Part shown: piece after piece, positions 9,637 through 17,417 of the stretch
How the letters are laid out: every line of letters starts with the position of its first letter
Position numbering within the stretch: position 1 is the stretch's first letter
Assembly: GCA_016840945.1 (NCBI GenBank)
Contig: JAEORJ010000245.1
Span: 1-26,136 of the forward strand
Length of the DNA stretch: 26,136 bases
From: Candidatus Gerdarchaeota archaeon
Lineage (GTDB): Archaea; Asgardarchaeota; Heimdallarchaeia; JABLTI01
Reading direction: 5' to 3'
The notes under the pieces: generated by a model
Seen by the model: the letters and a program-made list of their open reading frames with translations, nothing else
Databases searched by the model: none
What the model was told of the DNA's origin: nothing
Position numbers and translations under genes: made by a program

Positions 9637-10461
9637 ATGGCTAATGATGAATTTGAAGACGATATTACTGCTGATTCATGGTTTATCCCTGGAAAACCAG
9701 CCATATTAATTGAAGAAAAAAATTTTGGTAAAATCTTGATTATAGCAGATTTACATATTGGTTTTGTATATGGCCAAAATAAAAAAGGGATTATTGTGCC
9801 AACAAAAATGTTACCTGAAGAAGAATTGTTAGATTTAGTTTTACAGTATAAACCAAGAAGAGTAATTGTTTTAGGAGATTTTAAAGATGAAATTTATGGT
9901 ACAGCAAACCCTCTACCTGGAAGAATTTGGGAATTCTTCAAGCGTATCAAGAAATACACACGATTAACCATTATAAAAGGAAATCATGATGGGAAATTAG
10001 AGGAAGTAATGCAAGAAGGTATTGAAATAGTACCTACAACAGGCTTAAAATTAGAAGAAAGAAAAACTGGGAAATCAATAGGTTTATGGCATGGACATGC
10101 AAATCCAGCTTTAGATGTAATTGATGCAGACATAACCATCATGGGACATGCTCATCCTGCATACAAATTTAGAGATGAATTAGGTGTAAAAATAACTGAA
10201 AAAGTATGGGTAAAGGCAAAATGGCTAAGCACTTCAAATCGTAATGAGAGAGTTCATATTATCCTTCCAGCATTTAATCAGTTTATTGAAGGATATTCTG
10301 TTGATGAAAATATCTTCAAAGCTACTGTATTGATGAGAGAAGGTATTGATTTTGATAACGCTGAAGTATTTACTTTAGATGGAATTTTGATTGGCACGAT
10401 AAAAGATTTACAGGAACAAAGAGCTAAATTAGAAGAGAAGAAAAAGAAGAGAAGAAAATAA
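9637..10461 (+). CDS. metallophosphoesterase of the archaeal ICC-like group (COG1407 type)
   Basis: This 274-residue calcineurin-like phosphoesterase has every metal-binding motif in order: D-x-H in IIADLHIG (near residue 35), GDFKDE (near 87), GNHDG (near 114), GLWHGH (near 152) and the final GHAHP (near 169). This pattern is typical of a two-metal phosphoesterase, and the overall form matches the archaeal COG1407 family, whose substrate is not settled. The C-terminus is a lysine-rich tail (EEKKKKRRK) that may contact nucleic acid. The gene lies 42 bases after the longin protein on the same strand, so it may be the third gene of that unit, but no functional link is evident. Its last 33 bases overlap the 3' end of the converging dehydrogenase gene. 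Confidence 0.85.
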   Translation: MANDEFEDDITADSWFIPGKPAILIEEKNFGKILIIADLHIGFVYGQNKKGIIVPTKMLPEEELLDLVLQYKPRRVIVLGDFKDEIYGTANPLPGRIWEFFKRIKKYTRLTIIKGNHDGKLEEVMQEGIEIVPTTGLKLEERKTGKSIGLWHGHANPALDVIDADITIMGHAHPAYKFRDELGVKITEKVWVKAKWLSTSNRNERVHIILPAFNQFIEGYSVDENIFKATVLMREGIDFDNAEVFTLDGILIGTIKDLQEQRAKLEEKKKKRRK

Positions 10462-11859
10462 ACAAAAGATTTGTGATTTCTTATTATATTTTTTTCCAAC
10501 TAGAGTACCTGAAATAGCACTTTGCATAACACCTCGAGTAATGCCAGCACCATCACCAATAAAGTAAAGGTTCTTTATAGTTTTAGATTCAAGTTTTTTA
10601 TTCAAGTCAATTCGGATGCTATATAACTTGATTTCTGGAGCATAGAGCAAAGTATTGGGACCATCAATCCCTGGCATAATACCATTCAAGTGGGAAATAA
10701 AATCACGTAAATCACTCATAACTCTACTTGGCATTGCAAAGCTAATATCGCCTGCAACAGCACTCTCGAGAGTGGGTTTGATTACAGAACGACTTAATCG
10801 ATCGGGTGTTGAACGGCGACCATTCTTCAAATCCTCAAATCTTTGGATTAAAACTGAATTTCCACCTGATAACATATTGGCTAAATTAGCCACATGTTTT
10901 GCGTATTGAATTGGTTGTTTAAACGGTTCGGTGAAATTGCATGTTACTAAAATAGCAAAATTAGTATTTGGGCTTTTAATATCAGTTCTACTTTCACCGT
11001 TTACACAAGTAGTCTCATCATATCTTTCTGTTGTGACATAGCCTCCCGGGCAGACACAAAAAGTTCTAACATTATCTTCATAAGTAGTTGTTACATACTC
11101 GATTTTGAACTCATAGAGATTATCAGTAAATTCTGCACAGTATTCATTGAGTGTTTCTACTCTAACGCCAATATCAACAGCATTATTAGAATATTTAATA
11201 CCCAATCTGTCACATTCAGATTTTAACCAATTAGTGCCACCTCTGCCTACAGCCATAACAACGTTTTTAGCTTTATAGATGGTGCCATCCTTAGCTGAAA
11301 CTCCTTCAACAACACCATTATTAACTAATATTTTATCTACTTCTTTTTTCAAGACGATATTTATCTTCTCTTTCAAATATTTATAGAAATTATCCATGAT
11401 AGCTGAAGCATTGTCTGTGCCTAAATGTCGAATAGGATAGGTAATTAGTTTCATATTCTCTGTTCGGCATTTACTTTTCATACGGTCAACAAATTCGGGA
11501 TCTGGACTGAAATACCTATCTCCACCATTGCTAAATTGTAAAATTGTTTTGTCAACATATTCAGTAAATTCTGTCAGTTCCTCAGTTGTTAGAAAATCAC
11601 TCATCCATCCACCAACAGTTCCAGAAACATCCTTAGTGATTTTACCATCTGACCATGCACCTGCACCACCAAAACCACTAGTGATGTCACAAGTACGACA
11701 AGCTACACATTCAGTATTTCTTTCACGGCGTGGACATTTCCTTTTGAAAACCTCTTTTCCTCTATCAATTAAAGTAATATTTTCAATGCCTTTTTTCAGG
11801 AGTTCTAGAGCGCAAAAAATCCCTGCGGGACCTGCACCAACAATAACAAATTCGTCCAT
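10429..11859 (-). CDS. FAD-dependent dehydrogenase, COG2509-like, with a cysteine cluster
   Basis: This 476-residue flavoprotein starts with a Rossmann FAD-binding fingerprint (VIVGAGPAGIF, glycines 8, 10 and 13) and has the second FAD contact near its C-terminus (LYFIGDGAGITRG). Between them come C42, C51, C54 and C57, followed by SGFGGAGAWSDGK, which is the signature of the uncharacterised COG2509 group. The four cysteines could hold an iron-sulfur cluster; that is inference. The substrate is unknown. The frame reads 16 residues past the usual family end (SGTLVGKKY), and that hydrophobic tail is coded by the reverse of the AAG-rich end of the phosphoesterase, so it may be a by-product of the overlap. 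The ATG at 11859 is preceded by AAGGTAAAG. Confidence 0.85.
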   Translation of the reverse strand: MDEFVIVGAGPAGIFCALELLKKGIENITLIDRGKEVFKRKCPRRERNTECVACRTCDITSGFGGAGAWSDGKITKDVSGTVGGWMSDFLTTEELTEFTEYVDKTILQFSNGGDRYFSPDPEFVDRMKSKCRTENMKLITYPIRHLGTDNASAIMDNFYKYLKEKINIVLKKEVDKILVNNGVVEGVSAKDGTIYKAKNVVMAVGRGGTNWLKSECDRLGIKYSNNAVDIGVRVETLNEYCAEFTDNLYEFKIEYVTTTYEDNVRTFCVCPGGYVTTERYDETTCVNGESRTDIKSPNTNFAILVTCNFTEPFKQPIQYAKHVANLANMLSGGNSVLIQRFEDLKNGRRSTPDRLSRSVIKPTLESAVAGDISFAMPSRVMSDLRDFISHLNGIMPGIDGPNTLLYAPEIKLYSIRIDLNKKLESKTIKNLYFIGDGAGITRGVMQSAISGTLVGKKYNKKSQIFCLFSSLLFLLF

Positions 11860-11940
11860 ATGTCTTTACCTTGATGTCATTTACATACCGAATAAAAAAT
11901 TCTTCGCTAGTTTTTTTAAATTTCCTATTTTTTCTATTAA

Positions 11941-13233
11941 TTAAAGTGAAAAAATCAACAATGCAATGTTGCCAATTAGTAAATATAAAATATATCCAAA
12001 TAGCATTAGAAATACAAAAGGCAAACCAGGTGTAACCCAAACGGTTTCTTTTTTCGTTGTTTGTAATTGCCAAATGGTTCGTAATTGACGACGTTCCATT
12101 TTCAAATCTTCTTCAAGGCCTACTCTTACCTTTATTTTCCAATCATTTTCAAAATATTCTTTCTTACCTAAAATCTTACCACTTTTTGATGTACCTGAAA
12201 AATCTCCTTCTAATTGTCCTAAAAGTTGGCCTTCAAATGTTCCATCAAATACACCATCAATTTCACCTAAAAAATATCCATCTAATTCACCAGAAAACTG
12301 ACCATTGTAATCAATTAATTTTTCATTATCATTTATTGCTATCTTAGAGTCTTTGGAAAAAGTTGAACGGTATTTTACTAATCGTGCATCGGGTTGCTCT
12401 TCTAAATCGTCATCCTCAAAAGATTTTTTAAATGATAAAATTTCTTTAGCTTGTTTTAAAATTTCATCAATTTTCAAATCCTCAAATGGTTGATCAATTG
12501 TTTTTAGAATCTTACCAAATACCTTCCCAGCAAAATCACCAATTAAATTATATTTACATAATCCAATGAAACATCCATCAAGTCTTCCTGTGAAGTCTCC
12601 TTTAAATAATCCTTCGAATTTCTTAATTGGAATTTCTTCCATGAAATCAAAATGTAATTTATCAGCATTTATTTTAGTAACCTTCTTTTTGTAGCCAAAA
12701 AGGAAACATCGAATTTTTTGGGAATTGGTTCCTCTTACTTCATCAAATAATGAACCTCGAATAGCTGTTATTGAATTAATGATAATTAGAACTAAAGGGT
12801 AGAAAATCGCTAAAATACCAGAATTCAATAAAATCGAAAATATTGAGGATTCAATTACTGGTATGGGATTTAAGAAGGAATAGCCCAACAAAGTCTGCTG
12901 AAGTGGGTATACTGGTGTTAAAACAGATAATGCCCATAAAGCTTTTGTATCAGCACCACCCCAAGCACCAACATAAAATAAAACAAAACCTATGATAAAT
13001 CCAACTACAATAGTTAACAATACCTGCGCTAAAGCATCAGTATATTCATCATATCCAAATTGATTGTAAAATGCAATATATAATATATCCATTACAAAAC
13101 CAATTACTGCCATGACTATCCAAATGAATTCATGTTTTACTTCTCGAAATAAAATATCCTCTACACCAGCAATAAGCAAAGCTAAAATTGATACTGATGG
13201 GACAATAATAGAATATGCTAGGACAATGGTCAT
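11941..13233 (-). CDS. archaeal preflagellin/prepilin peptidase (A24 family) with a glycine tetrapeptide-repeat insert
   Basis: This is a membrane aspartyl protease of the FlaK/PibD/EppA group, which removes the short positively charged leader from archaellin and pilin precursors at the cytoplasmic face. Both catalytic aspartates are present: D26 in VEDILFREV and D95 in GAWGGADTK. Hydrophobic segments fill residues 1-160, and a final one follows WVTPGLPF near residue 399. At 430 residues it is much longer than the roughly 230 of FlaK. The extra length is a soluble insert of about 200 residues with two blocks of x-G-x-hydrophobic tetrapeptides, near residues 200-235 (such as KGDFTGRLDG) and 308-348 (such as DGVFDGTFEG). 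These blocks look like a small beta-solenoid. No pilin gene is adjacent. The peptidase call is firm; the role of the insert is unknown. Confidence 0.85.
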   Translation of the reverse strand: MTIVLAYSIIVPSVSILALLIAGVEDILFREVKHEFIWIVMAVIGFVMDILYIAFYNQFGYDEYTDALAQVLLTIVVGFIIGFVLFYVGAWGGADTKALWALSVLTPVYPLQQTLLGYSFLNPIPVIESSIFSILLNSGILAIFYPLVLIIINSITAIRGSLFDEVRGTNSQKIRCFLFGYKKKVTKINADKLHFDFMEEIPIKKFEGLFKGDFTGRLDGCFIGLCKYNLIGDFAGKVFGKILKTIDQPFEDLKIDEILKQAKEILSFKKSFEDDDLEEQPDARLVKYRSTFSKDSKIAINDNEKLIDYNGQFSGELDGYFLGEIDGVFDGTFEGQLLGQLEGDFSGTSKSGKILGKKEYFENDWKIKVRVGLEEDLKMERRQLRTIWQLQTTKKETVWVTPGLPFVFLMLFGYILYLLIGNIALLIFSL

Positions 13234-13296
13234 TTTTACTACCCTACAATTACTAGTTAATAAGGATTTTAAACATTAACTCTATGAACAATTGAT

Positions 13297-14241
13297 CTAA
13301 TCTTCTTCTTTTTCTTCTAATTGATTTTCATCATCCTCTTCTTTAGATGGAGCACGCAAACAACCTGCACCAATCAGTATATTTCGCAGTTTTTCCAAAT
13401 CGCTTTCTGATAATGGTTGAATTGGCAATCGTGGATTTCCAACATTTATCCCTAACATATTTATGCTAGCTTTAATTGCTACTGGAAAAGTTCCAAGCTT
13501 TAAACCTATTTCAAGAGGAATAAGTTTAGTTTGAAGTTCCTCAAAACGTTCATTCATTTCAACATTATATGCTTCAAATAACTCAACTAACATATTTGGT
13601 ACTACATTTGCACTTGATACTATTGCACCTTCTACTTTTCCTTCTTTAATAGCTTGAGGTACTAATAATCCACGACCAGTATAAACCATAAAGCCATCAC
13701 TAACGATTGAACTAATTTGAGGTATTTTCTTGAAATCATTACTAACTTCAATTACTCCGACAATGTTACTAAATTTTGAAATCTTACCAATTGATTCGAC
13801 CGGTAAATCAATATTTGATCTATCTGGATCATTAACAAACAATAAACTGCTATCTAGCTTAGAGCTTACAAATTCATAATGATTGACAAGTTCAGTTGCT
13901 GAAATTTTAGGCACTAATGGTGGATAAATCACTAACCCATCTGCACCAGCATCAATAGCATATTTACCTATTTTTAATAATCGATGTGTTGATTCGGATG
14001 GTAATCCAACGAAAACTGGCACTGCTTCATTAACTTGATCAATAACCGCATCGATTACAGCTTGATATTCAGTATTATTTAAAGTGTAAGGTTCACCACA
14101 GGCGCCAGCAGGAATTATAGCATTAATTTCACTATTGATTAAATAATCAATAAACTCCCTTAATGTTGTTAAATCCAACTCCTCGTGTTCATCAAAAGGA
14201 GTTATACAAGGACAACCGATTCCCTTAAATTTTTTTGGCAT
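13297..14241 (-). CDS. DapA/N-acetylneuraminate lyase superfamily protein lacking the Schiff-base lysine
   Basis: This 314-residue TIM-barrel protein aligns without gaps to dihydrodipicolinate synthase around the active site, three residues out of register with the E. coli numbering. The family's TTGE becomes ACGE (A47, C48), the proton-relay tyrosine becomes V136 (FVNDPDR), and the Schiff-base lysine of the usual GIKE becomes I164 (GVIEVS). The spacing of 28 residues between the last two is the same as in E. coli DapA, so the alignment is not forced. It therefore cannot use normal class I aldolase chemistry. It may have another reaction, or a binding or regulatory role. The barrel backbone (GADGLVIYPP, GRGLLVPQAI) is well kept, which argues against a decaying gene. 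A strongly acidic tail follows residue 300. Confidence 0.8.
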   Translation of the reverse strand: MPKKFKGIGCPCITPFDEHEELDLTTLREFIDYLINSEINAIIPAGACGEPYTLNNTEYQAVIDAVIDQVNEAVPVFVGLPSESTHRLLKIGKYAIDAGADGLVIYPPLVPKISATELVNHYEFVSSKLDSSLLFVNDPDRSNIDLPVESIGKISKFSNIVGVIEVSNDFKKIPQISSIVSDGFMVYTGRGLLVPQAIKEGKVEGAIVSSANVVPNMLVELFEAYNVEMNERFEELQTKLIPLEIGLKLGTFPVAIKASINMLGINVGNPRLPIQPLSESDLEKLRNILIGAGCLRAPSKEEDDENQLEEKEED

Positions 14242-14271
14242 AAAATATCAACTCTATATTAATGATTAATT

Positions 14272-14730
14272 TTATTTCTCCATATTAACATCTTTTTTTT
14301 GAATTGTACCACAAACCGGACAATAAAGAGTGGTAACATTCGAATTTGCACACTGCTCGCAAATACCAATTTCAGATGATTGGATTAAAATTCCACTTTC
14401 AGGATCAAATGTGTATGGTAATTTCCCTCGAGAGCGTTGAATCATTAGTAGCTCTCTAGTAGATTCAACAGTCATATTTAGATAATTAGCTAAACTTTCA
14501 AGAGTTAAATCATCATTAAGATGTTTCTTGACGACAAATAATAATCGTTTACTGATTAGAAAACCCTCAATTATCCCATATGTTCCCACGATAAATAAGA
14601 TAATACCAGGTAGTACTAACCAAACATCTCCTGGTATTAATGGATGATTCTCAGTTATAGCTCCCCATATAATGAAAAATATACCAAGAATGTCGCTAAT
14701 AATAAACCAAGCTTGATAAGTTTCACGCAT
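14272..14730 (-). CDS. small membrane protein with winged-helix-like and zinc-ribbon segments
   Basis: I do not recognise a named family. From the ATG at 14730 the product is 152 residues. Two hydrophobic helices fill residues 7-58 (WFIISDILGIFFIIWGA; WLVLPGIILFIVGTYGI). A helical segment follows with the pattern LTLESLANYLNMTVESTREL, which resembles a short helix-turn-helix or PCI-like winged helix. The C-terminal CEQC-x8-CPVC is a zinc ribbon. The arrangement suggests a membrane-anchored DNA- or protein-binding factor facing the cytoplasm. An in-frame TTG at 14775 would add 15 residues, but the ATG has GAAGGA about eight bases upstream and is preferred. It lies 30 bases ahead of the DapA-like gene, so the two could share a transcript. 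Confidence 0.7.
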   Translation of the reverse strand: MRETYQAWFIISDILGIFFIIWGAITENHPLIPGDVWLVLPGIILFIVGTYGIIEGFLISKRLLFVVKKHLNDDLTLESLANYLNMTVESTRELLMIQRSRGKLPYTFDPESGILIQSSEIGICEQCANSNVTTLYCPVCGTIQKKDVNMEK

Positions 14731-14856
14731 TTTCTTTTCCTTCAAATTGATAGACAAATCTTTTTTTTGATTCAAGTATTAAACCTAATAGTTCTTCACA
14801 TTAAAGTATTTTCGATTAAATAGGTTAAACCTTTCTCTTTTTACAACTAATTTTTG

Positions 14857-15501
14857 CTAATTAAAAATTTCATCATTTGCAATAGCTGTTATTTCCACTA
14901 AAACATTCTTCAATGCTGTTAGGCCCAACGGTGTTAACTCATAAACTTTACGCTCACGATCTCCTTCCCATTCGGATTTGCTTATAATATAATTCTTATC
15001 AACTAATCGATGAAGGGAAGGGTAAATTGTTCCTAAGGCAATTTTTTGCCCAAAGTAATTATCTAATTTTTCAACTAGATCATATCCATGCATAGGTGAT
15101 TGTTCCAATAATAATAGAATTCTAAATTGAGCTAAACTTTTAAGAAGTTCCACACCAGGTGCTTCTTGATCAATACCAGAGCTTTCAATATTCAATATTG
15201 AATGCAAAGTTAACTGAGCGTTATCTAATGCAATTCGACCCATGCGAGTAATAACATAAGTTTTTCTTTCCCGTCCTGCAACAGTAAGTGATTTACTTTG
15301 AATGTATTCTTTATTTTCCATACGTTGTAAAAGTGGATAAATTGTTCCTGGGGAAAGGCGTCTACCATAAATTGGTTCTAATCGACTTGCAAGTTCATAG
15401 CCATGCTGTGGGCCTTTCTTGAGAATGAGCAAAATGAGTAACTGAGTTAAACCAGAAATCATTTCATGACCTACTTTTTGATCTTTTGTTAAATCGCTCA
15501 T
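14857..15501 (-). CDS. tandem PadR-family transcriptional regulator (two PadR domains in one chain)
   Basis: Each half of this 214-residue protein is a complete PadR winged helix. The first has LLILKKGPQHGYELASRLEP then LSPGTIYPLLQRMENKEYI and RERKTYVIT. The second has LLLEQSPMHGYDLVEKLDNY then ALGTIYPSLHRLVDKNYI and RERKVYELT. PadR proteins usually work as dimers of single domains, so this may be a covalent dimer in which each half reads half of an operator. The usual C-terminal dimerisation helix is short. The ATG at 15501 is chosen over an in-frame TTG at 15528. Upstream is an inverted repeat (15564-15596) that could be its own operator, as PadR proteins commonly control themselves. The regulated gene cannot be read from the sequence. 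Confidence 0.88.
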   Translation of the reverse strand: MSDLTKDQKVGHEMISGLTQLLILLILKKGPQHGYELASRLEPIYGRRLSPGTIYPLLQRMENKEYIQSKSLTVAGRERKTYVITRMGRIALDNAQLTLHSILNIESSGIDQEAPGVELLKSLAQFRILLLLEQSPMHGYDLVEKLDNYFGQKIALGTIYPSLHRLVDKNYIISKSEWEGDRERKVYELTPLGLTALKNVLVEITAIANDEIFN

Positions 15502-15563
15502 ATTCGTACTCTCACTTTTGCCAGGCAATCAAATCACTACTAATTATATTATTTATCTTACAT

Positions 15564-15596
15564 ACATCAAATATAGATTCTTTATAATATTTATGT
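15564..15596. repeat. inverted repeat upstream of the PadR gene, candidate operator
   Basis: ACATCAAATAT (15564-15574) and ATATTTATGT (15587-15596) are inverted copies that differ by one inserted base, with a 12-base spacer. The site lies about 65 to 95 bases upstream of the PadR start and just downstream of the EF-1alpha gene. Its ACAT/ATGT ends resemble PadR half-sites but face the opposite way from the classic ATGT-N8-ACAT, so the link is tentative. Confidence 0.3.
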
Positions 15597-15639
15597 GTTT
15601 CAAATCCATTTTAAAGCTAAAATAACGATGAAATTTGTA

Positions 15640-15675
15640 TTAAAAATAGAAAAAAAGAGAGAGGAATTAATCCTC
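15640..15675 (-). terminator. terminator after the EF-1alpha gene
   Basis: On the minus strand, five bases after the EF-1alpha stop, a GAGGA-TTAAT-TCCTC hairpin (15661-15675) is followed by CTCTC and the T-rich run TTTTTTTCTATTTTT (down to 15640). Archaeal termination needs mainly the oligo-T stretch; the hairpin may add to it. Confidence 0.6.
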
Positions 15676-15679
15676 AACC

Positions 15680-17074
15680 TTATTTTGTTTTAACTTCAGT
15701 TACAATTCCTACTGCAACGGTTTGACCCATATCACGGGCTGCAAATCTACCTAAGGATGGGTAATCTGCATATTTTTCACAAATGAATGGGGCAAATGGT
15801 TGGAAGGTAATTTCAGCAAAGTCACCTTGTAATAAGTATTGTTCTGGATCATAATCACCAGTTGCTACAAGAGATTTGCGTGCTGAAGATTTCTTCAAAA
15901 CTGTGAAGTCAACAATTTGACATGCTTGTGCAGCTTGACCAAGATGAATAATTGGTGCATAACCTTTGCTCATACCAGTTGGTTGATTTGCACCTGGTTT
16001 TGAAAGATTCTTCAAAACAAATGTACGAGCAGTAAAGGTGTCACATATTTTTGGTTCATCTGCGCCTGGCAAGCCAACAACATCACCTTTTGTGATCTCG
16101 TTTCTAGCAATGCCTTTAATGTTGAAACCAATGTTATCACCTGGACCAGCAGATTGCAATTGTTCATGGTGCATCTCAATAGATTGTACTTTAGCTTTCT
16201 TCTTTGAAATTGGGAAGATAACTTCTACACCTGGTTTGAGAGTACCAGATTCAATTTTACCAACTGGAACAGTACCAACACCTTTAATGGCATATACATC
16301 TTGGATTGGCATACGCAATGGTTTGTTTGTTGGTTTCTCAGGAACTGAAAACTCATTAAGAGCTTCCATTAGTGTTGGGCCTTTATACCATGGCATCTTA
16401 TCGCTCTTTTGGACAAGATTATCACCAGTCATACCACTGGTAGGTACAAATTTTATGCCTTCAACACGATCCTTTGGAACTAGATTTGATTTAACAAATC
16501 CGTCAATTAGCGCTTGAACACGCTCGACAACTGTATTGTAAGCGTCTTCTTTGAAATCAACAAGATCCATCTTGTTGACAGCAACAACAATTTGGCTAAT
16601 GCCAAGTGTAATTGCTAAAGTTAAATGCTCAACAGTTTGACCACCAGGGATACGTCGATCGCCTTTGGGGGTCTTCTCAACACGCTCAGTAGCTAGGCCA
16701 GCTTCAAGATCGTTCTTTTCACAAGATACGACAAGAATTGCAGCATTGGCTTGAGAAGCACCTGTAATCATGTTCTTAACAAAGTCCCTGTGACCGGGAG
16801 CATCAATAATTGTATAGACTGTATTCTTGGTTTCAAATTTGAAGAAAGAAACATCAATGGTTAGACCACGTTCACGTTCTTCTTGTAATTTTTGGAGAAC
16901 CCAAGCATACTTCCATGAAGGTTTGCCGATCTTCTCAGATTCCTCTGCATACTTGTCAATCAAACGTTGATCAACAGCACCGGCTAAGAATAGCATGTGG
17001 CCAGTCATAGTTGATTTACCATGATCGACATGTCCTATTACTACTAGGTTTAGATGGGGTTTATCATCGGCCAT
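15680..17074 (-). CDS. tuf: translation elongation factor 1-alpha (aEF1A)
   Basis: This GTPase brings aminoacyl-tRNA to the ribosome. G motifs are intact: GHVDHGKS (14-21), DAPGH (91-95), NKMD (167-170) and TSGMTGDN in the position of the G5 region. Domains 2 and 3 follow, ending in GRFAARDMGQTVAVGIVTEV. The product is 464 residues, longer than most archaeal homologues (about 430) and close to eukaryotic EF1A. Part of the extra length is an insert of about 17 residues (127-145, including TPKGDRRIPGG) before the QTVEH helix. ATG at 17074 is the start: GGTG of the Shine-Dalgarno sequence covers 17084-17087, ruling out the in-frame GTG there. It is a single-gene unit with its own terminator, not joined to ribosomal protein genes. 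Confidence 0.97.
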   Translation of the reverse strand: MADDKPHLNLVVIGHVDHGKSTMTGHMLFLAGAVDQRLIDKYAEESEKIGKPSWKYAWVLQKLQEERERGLTIDVSFFKFETKNTVYTIIDAPGHRDFVKNMITGASQANAAILVVSCEKNDLEAGLATERVEKTPKGDRRIPGGQTVEHLTLAITLGISQIVVAVNKMDLVDFKEDAYNTVVERVQALIDGFVKSNLVPKDRVEGIKFVPTSGMTGDNLVQKSDKMPWYKGPTLMEALNEFSVPEKPTNKPLRMPIQDVYAIKGVGTVPVGKIESGTLKPGVEVIFPISKKKAKVQSIEMHHEQLQSAGPGDNIGFNIKGIARNEITKGDVVGLPGADEPKICDTFTARTFVLKNLSKPGANQPTGMSKGYAPIIHLGQAAQACQIVDFTVLKKSSARKSLVATGDYDPEQYLLQGDFAEITFQPFAPFICEKYADYPSLGRFAARDMGQTVAVGIVTEVKTK

Positions 17075-17417
17075 AGTTATTTTCACCTAGATAATTTCAT
17101 TTTCCTTTATTAATTATTTATTGCAGAGTTTTTCTTCCTCTTTAAGAATCTTTTGAATAGCTTTCTAATTAAGAAATTCTTCTGCATTTTAGAGGTCTTT
17201 CTCTCTCATTATAAAATTTTTCCCTTTTTCTACTTTTTTACTTAAAGATATGAATTAAAATGAAGTAAAGATTTATTTGATACTATTTTATTATTTATAT
17301 AGTAAATAAATTTAGTAGATTTGATTTGAAAATATTTTTCCGAGATTTTTTCTAATTAAAGTAGTCTACTTTAAATTTAACATTATTTGAAAAATTATAA
17401 AACTGAGAAGATATGTT
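17075..17417. other. gene-free divergent control region between EF-1alpha and the HEAT-repeat gene
   Basis: No coding frame is credible here. The first part is T-rich on the plus strand (17100-17230), giving the EF-1alpha gene a purine-rich leader. A possible minus-strand TATA element is the reverse of TTATAAAAT near 17209. For the plus-strand gene there is TTTATATA at 17294-17301 and TTTAAATTTA at 17370-17379. A perfect inverted repeat sits at 17356-17374 and is listed separately. Confidence 0.5.
17356..17374. promoter_or_regulatory. perfect 19-base inverted repeat TTAAAGTAG-T-CTACTTTAA, candidate operator
   Basis: Nine-base arms pair perfectly around a single T. The site lies 44 bases before the HEAT-repeat gene and overlaps the start of a TATA-like TTTAAATTT, a position suited to a repressor. 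Related AAAGTAGT elements occur in other intergenic regions at 21312 and 25343, and a variant at 25669. The regulator is unknown. Confidence 0.5.

Noticed and set aside
11528..11944. A 138-codon plus-strand frame opposite the FAD dehydrogenase
   Set aside because: It mirrors the conserved FAD-binding and cysteine-cluster region on the other strand; no family match or start signal.
12031..12048. CCCAAACGGTTT shared with the inverted repeat at 7287-7299
   Set aside because: The copy at 12031 lies in peptidase coding sequence, lacks the second arm and is short enough to be chance.
12190..12640. Short periodic DNA repeats that could suggest a CRISPR or minisatellite
   Set aside because: The period is 12 bases with imperfect copies and comes from glycine tetrapeptide coding inside the peptidase gene; no spacers are present.
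13297..14241. Naming the gene dapA
   Set aside because: The Schiff-base lysine, catalytic tyrosine and threonine pair are all absent, so dihydrodipicolinate synthase activity is not supported.
16038..16517. A 159-codon open frame on the plus strand opposite EF-1alpha
   Set aside because: It lies wholly inside the conserved EF-1alpha gene, has no ribosome-binding site and reads as low-quality antisense sequence.
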